A stretch of 59,378 nt of DNA from an uncultured Oscillospiraceae bacterium (GTDB lineage: Bacteria > Bacillota > Clostridia > Oscillospirales > Oscillospiraceae): NCBI GenBank assembly GCA_947630755.1, contig CANRIU010000010.1, positions 1 through 59,378 of the forward strand. Direction: 5' to 3'. The translations under genes were made by a program, and so were the position numbers. The notes under the pieces were generated by a model. It saw only the letters and a list, made by a program, of their open reading frames with translations. It was not told the origin of the DNA and ran no database searches. Below are positions 22,633 to 30,232 of this stretch, piece by piece (position 1 is the stretch's first letter; every line of letters starts with the position of its first letter).

Positions 22633-24015
22633 ATGTATCTGACGCCTTTGCAAAAGGCCGCCTACGGCATCGGAGCCGTCGGCAAGGACATGGTCTACGC
22701 TCTTTCAGCCACCTATGTCATGTACTACTATCAGGACCTTCTCGGGCTGTCCTCCACCTTCGTGGGGCTCATCCTGATGATTGCCCGGGTGTTTGACGCC
22801 CTCAACGACCCGTTCATGGGCATACTCGTGGCAAAGACAAAGACCCGCTGGGGCAGGTTCCGCCCGTGGCTGCTGTCGGGGACGGTGCTCAACGCCTTCA
22901 CTCTATATGCCCTGTTTGCCGCGCCGGATCTCTCCGGCACCGGGCTCATGGTTTTCTTCTCCGTCGTATACATACTCTGGGGCACCACCTACACCATGAT
23001 GGACATACCCTACTGGTCCATGATCCCCGCGATAACCTCCACCCCCTCCGACCGTGAAAATCTCTCCGTCGTCGGGCGCACCTGCGCCGGAGTTGGGTCC
23101 GCCCTCATCACCGTCGGCACCGTCAAGGCGGTGTCACTCCTTGGCGGCGGCAGCGAGAGGTCCGGGTTTGCCCGCTTTGCGCTGATAGTCTCCGTTATAT
23201 TCGTCATTGCCGAGGTCATATGCACCCTGCAGGTCCGTGAGCACGACATCGGCAGGATGGAGACATCCACCATTCCCCAGATGTTCAGGGCCCTCTTCCG
23301 CAACGACCAGGCGATGATAACCGTGCTGTCAATACTGCTCATCAACGCGGCCCTCTATCTCACCTCGAACCTCGTTATTTACTTCTTCAAGTACGACATC
23401 GGCGGCGCCCAGTGGCAGGATAACTACACCCTGTTCACCATGGTGGGCGGCGTATTTCAGATACTCGGCATGATGGTGGTCTACCCCTTCCTCCGCAGGG
23501 AGCTTGGCAATACCCAGATTTTCAAGGCCGCCCTCGGCGCCGCCATGCTGGGCTATGCCCTCATCCTCGCGGTGTGCTTTATGGGCTTTGCGGAAAACAT
23601 GGTGCTAATCTGCGTGTGCGGAGCGCTGGTATTTGCCGCCAACGGCATACTCACCGTCCTCACCACGGTGTTCCTCTCCAGCTCCGTGGACTACGGCGAG
23701 CTCAAGACCGGCAGGCGTGAGGAGTCTGTCATATTCTCCATGCAGACCTTCGTCGTCAAGGCCGCCTCGGGCCTTGCGGTGTTCGTCACCGGCATCGGCC
23801 TTGACCTCATCGGCCTTGTGGGCAACAACGACACCGAGGAGACCGTGGTCGCCGTGCAGTCCTCCGGGACAATTATGGGGCTTCGGCTGCTCATGACGGT
23901 CCTGCCCATTTTGGGGCTTGTTGCGGCGTTCTTATTCTTCGTCAGAAAATTCACCCTCACCGATGAGCGCGTTGAGGAGATAGCAGAGACTCTCAATTCA
24001 AGAAGGGAGAAATAA
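22633..24015 (+). CDS. GPH-family sugar/cation symporter (MFS)
   Basis: A 460-residue inner-membrane transporter with about 12 segments, of the glycoside-pentoside-hexuronide family (MelB type), which moves sugars or glycosides with Na+ or H+. Family features are the start QKAAYGIGAVGKDMVYAL, the N-terminal ARVFDALNDPFMG motif near residue 55, TRWGRFRPWLL near 75, and VDYGELKTGRREESVIFS near 355. GAGAGGGAG lies before the ATG. It is followed after 1 base by a GH36-type glycosidase, so the imported substrate is most likely an alpha-galactoside or related alpha-glycoside. Confidence 0.9.
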   Translation: MYLTPLQKAAYGIGAVGKDMVYALSATYVMYYYQDLLGLSSTFVGLILMIARVFDALNDPFMGILVAKTKTRWGRFRPWLLSGTVLNAFTLYALFAAPDLSGTGLMVFFSVVYILWGTTYTMMDIPYWSMIPAITSTPSDRENLSVVGRTCAGVGSALITVGTVKAVSLLGGGSERSGFARFALIVSVIFVIAEVICTLQVREHDIGRMETSTIPQMFRALFRNDQAMITVLSILLINAALYLTSNLVIYFFKYDIGGAQWQDNYTLFTMVGGVFQILGMMVVYPFLRRELGNTQIFKAALGAAMLGYALILAVCFMGFAENMVLICVCGALVFAANGILTVLTTVFLSSSVDYGELKTGRREESVIFSMQTFVVKAASGLAVFVTGIGLDLIGLVGNNDTEETVVAVQSSGTIMGLRLLMTVLPILGLVAAFLFFVRKFTLTDERVEEIAETLNSRREK

Positions 24016-24016
24016 A

Positions 24017-25609
24017 ATGCTGATTCGCTGGACCGCCATTGTCAAGACCGCCTCCGGTCCGGAGGTCCTCTCCGGGCGGAGGAGCTTTGACTGGGGCGAT
24101 GAGCTCCGCATCCGTGAAGAGCTCCCCCCGGGGGAGATAGTGTCGGTAAAGGCGGGGATACCCCTCGCGGTGCTCGGCGGCGAGAGGATATTCATGAACG
24201 GCTACCAGACATGGACCTCCTGCCCGGAGATGTCCGTCAGGGGCAGCATCCGCGGCATCACGGGCGTGCCCCGGGCGGAGCTTCTCAGCACCGGGCTTGA
24301 CATGAGCGGCGACTACCGCTTCACCTCCTACCCCGACCGCCCCGGCGTCACCCACGGCGTGAGCTGGTGCACCTTCCGGCGGCTTAAGGAGTACAGGCTC
24401 CTGGCGTCCCTTGACGAAAAGCCCGGTTACACGCTTTTCAGGTACGATGTGCAGACAGGACTTCTCACCATAGAGCGCGACTGCTCAGGCATAAGCTGCG
24501 GCGGGGAGTACCCGCTTTTCGACCTCATTGCCCTTCGCGGCGGCGAGGACGAGGTGTATGACCGCTGGTTCTCCGCCATGGGAGTAGTCCCCCGCCCCGC
24601 CCCCAGGCTTTTCGGATACTCAAGCTGGTATAACCGCTTCACCGACATAAACGGCACCACCCTGCGGGTGGACCTCAACGGCTGCCGGGGGCTTTTATCC
24701 CCTGGGGACGTATTTCAGGTGGACGACGGCTGGGAGCCCGCTGTTGGCGACTGGCTTGAGCCGGACCCCAGGCGCTTCCCCTCAGGCATGAGGCGGCTTG
24801 CGGACGACATCCATGACGCGGGCTTCAGGGCCGGTCTGTGGCTTGCGCCCTTCGCCGCAAAGCGCGGGTCGGCTCTCGCCGAGAAGCACCCGGAATTTCT
24901 CCTGACCTCCGGCGGCGAGCCCGTGCCCATGGGACCCAACTGGGGCGGCTTCTACGCGCTGGACATGGACGTGCCCGGCGTGCGCAGCTACCTTGAGGAG
25001 GTCTTTGACCGGGTGATCGGCGACTGGGGCTTTGACCTTTTGAAGCTGGACTTCCTCTTTGCCGCCGCACCCTTCGGCACTCAGACGGAGACCCGCGGGG
25101 CGAGGATGGAGCGGGCGATGGACCTCATACGGGAGCTTGCCCGGGACGTGCCCATACTTGGCTGCGGCGTCCCGGTGATGCCCGCCTTCGGGAAGGTGGA
25201 GTACTGCCGAATAAGCGGCGACGTGTCCCTCAACTGGGACGGCGACCCCCGGGACAGGCACAGGGAGCGGGTATCCACGCGCCTCGCCCTTTTAAACACC
25301 ATCTTCCGCCGGGAGCTCAACGGGCGGGCCTATCTCAGCGACCCGGATGTGATATTCCTCCGGGAGGATAACCTGCGGCTCACCGATGAGCAGAAGCTGC
25401 TTTTAGGCCGGGTAGACGCCCTTCTTGGCGGCGTCATGCTCATCTCCGACGACCCGGGGACATACAGCGACGAGCAGCGGCGGCTTTATGCCGAGCTTCG
25501 GCACCTGACAGGCGCCCAAAACGTCCGCTTTGACCCGGATAAGTTTGAGTTTTCCTTCACCCTTGACGGCGAGGATTACACCCTCCCGGTCCCGGTGGAC
25601 TGGTTTTAA
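24017..25609 (+). CDS. GH36-type alpha-galactosidase-like glycosidase
   Basis: A 530-residue cytoplasmic glycosidase (no signal peptide). The (beta/alpha)8 catalytic region has GYSSWYNRF near 197, FQVDDGWEP near 232, DAGFRAGLWLAPF, the nucleophile aspartate in LLKLDFLF near 345, and the acid/base aspartate in RISGDVSLNWD near 400. These match clan GH-D, family GH36. It is shorter than many GH36 enzymes because the N-terminal beta-sandwich is reduced. It follows the symporter by 1 base with AAGGGAGAAATAAA before its ATG. It probably hydrolyses the imported glycoside; alpha-N-acetylgalactosaminidase activity is an alternative. Confidence 0.82.
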   Translation: MLIRWTAIVKTASGPEVLSGRRSFDWGDELRIREELPPGEIVSVKAGIPLAVLGGERIFMNGYQTWTSCPEMSVRGSIRGITGVPRAELLSTGLDMSGDYRFTSYPDRPGVTHGVSWCTFRRLKEYRLLASLDEKPGYTLFRYDVQTGLLTIERDCSGISCGGEYPLFDLIALRGGEDEVYDRWFSAMGVVPRPAPRLFGYSSWYNRFTDINGTTLRVDLNGCRGLLSPGDVFQVDDGWEPAVGDWLEPDPRRFPSGMRRLADDIHDAGFRAGLWLAPFAAKRGSALAEKHPEFLLTSGGEPVPMGPNWGGFYALDMDVPGVRSYLEEVFDRVIGDWGFDLLKLDFLFAAAPFGTQTETRGARMERAMDLIRELARDVPILGCGVPVMPAFGKVEYCRISGDVSLNWDGDPRDRHRERVSTRLALLNTIFRRELNGRAYLSDPDVIFLREDNLRLTDEQKLLLGRVDALLGGVMLISDDPGTYSDEQRRLYAELRHLTGAQNVRFDPDKFEFSFTLDGEDYTLPVPVDWF

Positions 25610-25627
25610 TACAAAAGGAGTCTTACA

Positions 25628-26500
25628 ATGATACGCATCTATGCTGACAGCACCAATGACCTCACCCCGGAGCTCTGGGAGAGGTACAACATCCGCGTCA
25701 TCCCCCTGTACGTCAACATGGGGGACAAGACCTACATCGACTGGCAGAACATCTCGCCGGATGAGCTCTACGCCTGGTCAGACGAGCACAACACCACCCC
25801 CGTCACCGCCGCCTTTTCCCTTGGCGACGCGGAGAGCGCCCTCCGGGAGGCCATCGACAAGGGCGAGGACGTGATATTCTTCGGTATCTCCTCGGGCCTT
25901 TCCGCCTCCTGCAACACCTTCCGCATAGCCGCGGAGAACCTGGATTACTCGGACCACGTCGCCGTTATAGACTCCCGGAACCTGTGCACCGGGATAGGTC
26001 TTCTCATCCTCAAGGCGGCGGAGAAGATCGAGGCCGGGGAGACGGACCTGCGCAGACTTGAGGATTATGTAAACCACTTTATCCCCTATGTCCGCACCAC
26101 CTCGGTCATTGAGACCCTGACCTACATCCACCGTGGAGGGCGGTGCAGCGCGGCAACGGCCCTCATCGGCAGCTACCTCAAGATCAAGCCGAAGATACTT
26201 GTGAAGGACGGCGGCCTGGGCGTGGCGAAGAAGTACCGCGGAAAGCAGCCCGACGTGATACGCAAGTATTATGAGGACATCGAGCCGCTTTTGAAGCAGG
26301 CCGACCCCGACCACGTCTTTATCTCCCACACCGGGAGGCTCCCGCAGGAGATAATCGACGAGATTGCCGACCGCGTCCGCGCCCTGGGGCACTTCAAAAA
26401 TGTCCACGTCACCCGTGCAGGTTCTGTCGTGACCATCCACTGCGGCCCGGGGACGCTGGGGGTATTCTACGTCGCCTCCGACCCCAACGCGGGCTGGTGA
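25628..26500 (+). CDS. DegV family fatty-acid-binding protein (first copy)
   Basis: A 290-residue DegV/FakB-type protein. Characterised relatives bind a fatty acid and present it to the kinase FakA. The N-terminal IYADSTNDLTPELW, ITPVTAAFS-type TTPVTAAFSLGDAE, IFFGISSGLSAS with the lipid-binding serines, VIDSRNLCTGIG, and YIHRGGRCSAATALIGSYLKIKPKI near residue 165 are family features. AAAGGAGTCTTAC lies before the ATG. It is the last gene of the symporter-glycosidase operon, 18 bases after the glycosidase. No FakA gene is in the window. A second DegV gene lies at 29077. Confidence 0.92.
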   Translation: MIRIYADSTNDLTPELWERYNIRVIPLYVNMGDKTYIDWQNISPDELYAWSDEHNTTPVTAAFSLGDAESALREAIDKGEDVIFFGISSGLSASCNTFRIAAENLDYSDHVAVIDSRNLCTGIGLLILKAAEKIEAGETDLRRLEDYVNHFIPYVRTTSVIETLTYIHRGGRCSAATALIGSYLKIKPKILVKDGGLGVAKKYRGKQPDVIRKYYEDIEPLLKQADPDHVFISHTGRLPQEIIDEIADRVRALGHFKNVHVTRAGSVVTIHCGPGTLGVFYVASDPNAGW

Positions 26501-26516
26501 GAAAACGATATTTTTA

Positions 26517-26553
26517 TCCCCGGCGGGGCTTTGGCTCCGCCGGGGAATTTTTT
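26517..26553 (+). terminator. Terminator of the symporter operon
   Basis: CCCCGGCGGGGC/GCTCCGCCGGGG stem with a 4-base loop (26518-26545) followed by AATTTTTT. Confidence 0.9.
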
Positions 26554-26629
26554 ATTCTCTGCCTTTGCCTCCGGGATTTTAACAATCCGGCATTTTTCAT
26601 GCGTTTTTGTATATTTGTACAGTTTTTTG

Positions 26630-26658
26630 TTGAAGCTTCGGGGAAAATCTGTTAAAAT
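26630..26658 (+). promoter_or_regulatory. Promoter of the MFS-GDPD operon
   Basis: TTGAAG (26630-26635), 17 bases, TAAAAT (26653-26658), 42 bases before the start. Confidence 0.7.
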
Positions 26659-26700
26659 GTATTTAGAAATGAAAATTATTTCGGGAAAGGACTGATCGGC

Positions 26701-28044
26701 ATGGAACAGATGAAGCTCAACAACAGGAGAACGTTTCTTGTGGGGCTGGCGTTTTTGTCCATCTGCGCCTTCTGGCAGATGTACGACAACGTGGTGCCTC
26801 TAATACTGCGCAAGACCTTCAACCTTGACGAGTCAATAACAGGCATGATAATGGCGGCGGACAACATTCTGGCGCTGTTCCTGCTGCCGCTTTTCGGCGG
26901 GCTCTCCGACAGGACAAGCTCAAAGCTCGGGCGGCGAACTCCCTTCATCCTGGTGGGCACGGTCATCGCGGTGGTGCTGATGAACCTACTCCCCATCCTC
27001 GACAACAGCTACTGCGCCGCGGCTGCGCCCTTTAAGTTTATCTCCTTCGTTATAGTCCTTGGGCTTCTTTTGGTGGCGATGGGCATCTACCGCTCCCCCG
27101 CCGTGGCCCTCATGCCCGATGTGACGCCAAAGCCCCTGCGCTCTAGGGCAAACGCCATAATAAACCTCATGGGCGCCGTGGGAGGTATTATTTACCTTGG
27201 CGTGGCGGCGGTCCTCTACCCCACCTCCAAAACCTCCCTCCTTGACCATGTGAACTACCAGCCCCTTTTCATCATCGTATCTGTCATAATGCTGGCCTCT
27301 CTGGGACTTCTGCTTCTGACCATCAGGGAGCCGGAGCTTGCGCGGCAAAATCAGGAGCTGGAAAAGCGCCATCCGGAGTGGAACCTCGCCGAGGACGACG
27401 GCTCCGGGCATGAGACCCTCCCCGCCCCGGTGAAGAAGTCTCTGGGCTTTCTTCTCGCCTCCATTGCCCTCTGGTTCATAGGCTACAACGGCGTCACCAC
27501 CTGGTTCACCACCTACATAGACGAGGTCATGGGCGAGGGCCTCGGCGGCGCCTCCACCTGCCTCATGGTCGCCACAGGCGGGGCAATAGTCAGCTACATC
27601 CCCATCGGCATGGTGGCATCAAGGATTGGCCGGAAAAAGACCATCATGTGCGGCATCATACTCCTTGCGGCCTGCTTCATGGGCGGGTTCGTGCTGACCA
27701 CCGTTTTTGACTCGATAAACCTCATCATGTATGCCGCATTCGCGCTGGTGGGCCTCGCCTGGGCGGCGATAAACGTAAACTCCCTGCCCATGGTGGTGGA
27801 GATGTGTCGCGGCTCTGACATTGGCAAATTCACCGGCTACTACTACACCGCCTCCATGCTTGCGCAGGTCATCACCCCCGTTATCGCCGGAACGCTGATG
27901 AAGCAGATAAGCTACCGCATACTCTTCCCCTACGCCGCCCTGTTCGTGGCGCTGAGCTTCGTAACCATGCTCTTTGTCAGGCACGGCGACGTGAAGGCCC
28001 AGCCCAGGCGCGGGCTGGAGGCGTTCGAGGATATGGACAGTTAA
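26701..28044 (+). CDS. MFS transporter
   Basis: A 447-residue membrane protein with about 12 segments, of the major facilitator superfamily. The loop motif GGLSDRTSSKLGRRTPF near residue 65 and the YRSPAVALMPDVTPKPLRSRANA region near 145 resemble the SLC45/GPH-like sugar transporter branch. The start follows GGGAAAGGAC. The next gene, 15 bases downstream, is a glycerophosphodiester phosphodiesterase. The substrate could be a sugar or a polyol/phosphodiester; sequence alone does not decide. Confidence 0.87.
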   Translation: MEQMKLNNRRTFLVGLAFLSICAFWQMYDNVVPLILRKTFNLDESITGMIMAADNILALFLLPLFGGLSDRTSSKLGRRTPFILVGTVIAVVLMNLLPILDNSYCAAAAPFKFISFVIVLGLLLVAMGIYRSPAVALMPDVTPKPLRSRANAIINLMGAVGGIIYLGVAAVLYPTSKTSLLDHVNYQPLFIIVSVIMLASLGLLLLTIREPELARQNQELEKRHPEWNLAEDDGSGHETLPAPVKKSLGFLLASIALWFIGYNGVTTWFTTYIDEVMGEGLGGASTCLMVATGGAIVSYIPIGMVASRIGRKKTIMCGIILLAACFMGGFVLTTVFDSINLIMYAAFALVGLAWAAINVNSLPMVVEMCRGSDIGKFTGYYYTASMLAQVITPVIAGTLMKQISYRILFPYAALFVALSFVTMLFVRHGDVKAQPRRGLEAFEDMDS

Positions 28045-28059
28045 AAAGGAGGTATAAAA

Positions 28060-28896
28060 ATGAAAAAAGCCGCAGCAGCCGCGCTGGCGCTGACCTCCGC
28101 GGCGGCGATCTCCGCAGCTCTCTACGCCGCCGCCCTCTCCCCGAGAAGGGATTTTCCCGGCTGGGACGAGCTGTCCCAGTACCGCTACGCCCACCGGGGA
28201 CTGCACGATTTGGAAAACGGCATCCCGGAGAACTCCATCTCCGCCTTTCGCGCCGCCGTGGACCACGGCTTCGGCGCGGAGCTGGACGTCCACCTGATGA
28301 GGGACGGGAATCTGGCGGTGGTCCACGACAGCGACCTTGAGCGCGTCACGGGCAAAAGCGCGAGGATAGAGGAGCTGGCGCTGGAGGACCTTACCGACTA
28401 CCCGCTCAGCGGCTCCGGGGAGTGCGTACCGCTTTTCGAGCAGGTGCTGGAGGTGTTCTCCGGAAAAACACCGCTGATAATCGAGCTCAAGACATCAAAC
28501 GGCAACTCAAAGGCCCTGACAGACGCGGTAATGGAAAGGCTCAGGTCCTACCAGGGCCCCTACTGTATCGAGTCCTTCGACCCCCATGTGCTGATGGTCC
28601 TGCGCTCCTCCTACCCCGACGTCATACGCGGGCAGCTGAGCGAGAACTTTTTAAGGTACAAAAATAACCTCCCCCTCCCCGCAAAAACGGTGATGGCAAA
28701 TCTGCTGACCACCTTCCTGACAAAGCCGGACTTCATAGCCTACAACCATGTGGACCGGGACGGGCTGAGCCTTCGGACGATGAAGAAGCTCTACAAGGTC
28801 CATGAGGTGAGCTGGACCATCCGCGACCCGGAGACCCTGCGGGCTCTGGAGGCCGAGGGAGTGCAGACGATTTTTGAGGGCTTCATCCCCGATTAA
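28060..28896 (+). CDS. Glycerophosphodiester phosphodiesterase family protein
   Basis: A 278-residue GDPD-fold enzyme that should hydrolyse glycerophosphodiesters to glycerol-3-phosphate and an alcohol. Catalytic motifs are AHRG near residue 46, PENSISAFRAAVDHGFGAELDVHLMRDG near 60-90 with the metal-binding Glu-Asp pair, and VVHDSDLERVTG. Its N-terminal 27 residues are a hydrophobic Ala-rich segment, so it is probably membrane-anchored or exported. AAAGGAGGTATAAAA precedes the ATG. It is co-transcribed with the upstream MFS gene. The genes together suggest use of phospholipid- or teichoic-acid-derived diesters, as an inference. Confidence 0.92.
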   Translation: MKKAAAAALALTSAAAISAALYAAALSPRRDFPGWDELSQYRYAHRGLHDLENGIPENSISAFRAAVDHGFGAELDVHLMRDGNLAVVHDSDLERVTGKSARIEELALEDLTDYPLSGSGECVPLFEQVLEVFSGKTPLIIELKTSNGNSKALTDAVMERLRSYQGPYCIESFDPHVLMVLRSSYPDVIRGQLSENFLRYKNNLPLPAKTVMANLLTTFLTKPDFIAYNHVDRDGLSLRTMKKLYKVHEVSWTIRDPETLRALEAEGVQTIFEGFIPD

Positions 28897-28943
28897 CGGG
28901 ACATTTTACCGCAATTTGTACATTTTAACTCCACACAATAACC

Positions 28944-28974
28944 AAATCCTGCCTATTGAAAAAGGCAGGATTTT
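28944..28974 (+). terminator. Terminator after the GDPD gene
   Basis: AAATCCTGCC (28944-28953) pairs with GGCAGGATTT (28964-28973). The T run is short. The loop contains the -35 of the next promoter. Confidence 0.6.
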
Positions 28975-28984
28975 GGTGTATCAT
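28956..28984 (+). promoter_or_regulatory. Promoter of the second DegV gene
   Basis: TTGAAA (28956-28961), 17 bases, TATCAT (28979-28984). The leader contains a hairpin at 29025-29049 (GCCAAT/ATTGGC with an inner GGGC/GCCC). Confidence 0.7.
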
Positions 28985-29076
28985 ATAGTCATTATATTGG
29001 ACACGCTGTACGATTAATTGTATTGCCAATGGGGCCAGGCCCGATTGGCGGGTAAAATGCTTAAGGTGGTATAAAA

Positions 29077-29976
29077 ATGTCATACAGGATAATTTCAGAC
29101 GGCTCCTGCGACCTCCCGGAGGAGCTTGCGCGGGAAAACGGCATCCACATCGTCCCCTTCTATGTGACCATGGACGACAGGACGTACATCAAGGAAAATG
29201 TGGAGATTTCAAAATCCGACTTCTACAAGTGGATGGTGGAGCACCCGGACAAATTCCCCAAAAGCTCCATGCCCCCCGCCACTGACTTTCTGGCGGCCTT
29301 TGAGGAGGCCGCGAAGGCCGGGGAGGACATAATCTGCCTCACCATTACCAGAAAATTTTCCTCCTGCCTCGAGGTGGCAATGGCTGCGAAGGAGCTCCTT
29401 TACGATGAGTACCCGAACATAAGGGTGGAGGTAATTGACTCCACCGTTGACACGGTCCTCCAGGGGCTTGTGGTGATGGAGCTTGTGAAGCTCCGGGACG
29501 CGGGCTTTGACTTTGAGGAGTCCGTCCGGCGGATAAAGGCCATACTCCCCTCCGGGAGGATATTCTTCACCGTGGGAAATCTCGACTACCTGCGGGCCGG
29601 GGGCCGCATCGGTAAGCTCGCCGGTATGGCCGGGGCGCTTCTTGGCATAAGGCCGCTCATAACCCTTAAAGAGGGGGAGATATTCCCCTCCGGCATCACC
29701 CGCTCAAGGAAGAAATCCATGGACATGGTGGGAAAGCTCGCGGCGTCATACGTTAAGGAGAATTTCGCCTCCCCAGCCGAGTATGCCGCCTCCATCGGCT
29801 ACGGCTACGACTACGCCGAGGGCGAGGTCTTTCGCGACAGGATAGCCGAGCACCTCGCCGCCATAGGCCACGACGTCACCATGCCCATCCACCACATCGG
29901 CGCCGCCATCTCCGTCCACACCGGTCCCTACCCCCTGGGCTTCGGGATAGTGAGAAAGGCCGATCTCACAAAATAA
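29077..29976 (+). CDS. DegV family fatty-acid-binding protein (second copy)
   Basis: A 299-residue DegV/FakB-type protein, distinct from the copy at 25628. Visible features are the start RIISDGSCDLPEELARENG, PKSSMPPATDFLAAFEEA near 65, CLTITRKFSSCLEVA with candidate lipid-contact serines, VIDSTVDTVLQGLVV, and YLRAGGRIGKLAGMAGALLGIRPLITLKEG near 170. AAGGTGGTATAAAA precedes the ATG. It is transcribed alone from its own promoter and ends at a strong terminator. Different FakB paralogues usually prefer different acyl chains; the ligand here is unknown. Confidence 0.93.
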   Translation: MSYRIISDGSCDLPEELARENGIHIVPFYVTMDDRTYIKENVEISKSDFYKWMVEHPDKFPKSSMPPATDFLAAFEEAAKAGEDIICLTITRKFSSCLEVAMAAKELLYDEYPNIRVEVIDSTVDTVLQGLVVMELVKLRDAGFDFEESVRRIKAILPSGRIFFTVGNLDYLRAGGRIGKLAGMAGALLGIRPLITLKEGEIFPSGITRSRKKSMDMVGKLAASYVKENFASPAEYAASIGYGYDYAEGEVFRDRIAEHLAAIGHDVTMPIHHIGAAISVHTGPYPLGFGIVRKADLTK

Positions 29977-29989
29977 ACAAAATGCGCAA

Positions 29990-30027
29990 AAAGTTGAGGA
30001 CCGCCAAAATGGCGGTCCTCAATTTTT
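29990..30027. terminator. Bidirectional terminator between degV and element B
   Basis: TTGAGGACCGCC (29994-30005) pairs with GGCGGTCCTCAA (30011-30022), flanked by A and T runs. It can end the plus-strand degV transcript and the minus-strand transcript that carries element B. Confidence 0.9.
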
Positions 30028-30029
30028 CT

Positions 30030-30226
30030 GCTTGTCAAAAAACTCAAATTCAATATTTTTCCGGCGACATATGCGTCGGAAAAAATCCCTTTTGTCGCAT
30101 AAGTGCCGCCTGCGGCGGCGCACAGGGCGGCAGAAGGGTAATTTTATCTGAATTTAGCAAAATTCAGATAAAATCACCCGCACGTTCCCCCTTGGCGGAA
30201 AATCCCGCAGGGCTTTTTCGACAGTC
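30030..30226 (-). repeat. Structured dispersed element, copy B
   Basis: Read on the minus strand after the beta-CASP gene: a GTCGAAAAAGCCC/GGGATTTTCCGC hairpin (about 30195-30224), the 17-base motif CAAGGGGGAACGTGCGG (30178-30194) identical to copy A, a perfect 15-bp stem (30160-30174 with 30141-30155), then a second module at 30046-30098 shared with copy C. That module contains a TTTTTCCG/CGGAAAAA hairpin and ends in TATTGAATTT. The element lies between a gene stop and a terminator, so it should be transcribed as 3' UTR. Confidence 0.8.
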
Positions 30227-30232
30227 TGTTTT

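Noticed and set aside
30141-30194. Integron attC-like site (conserved core next to a variable palindrome)
   Set aside because: The layout recalls attC, but there is no integrase, no cassette array, and copies sit after housekeeping genes far apart, without the GTTRRRY core pair.
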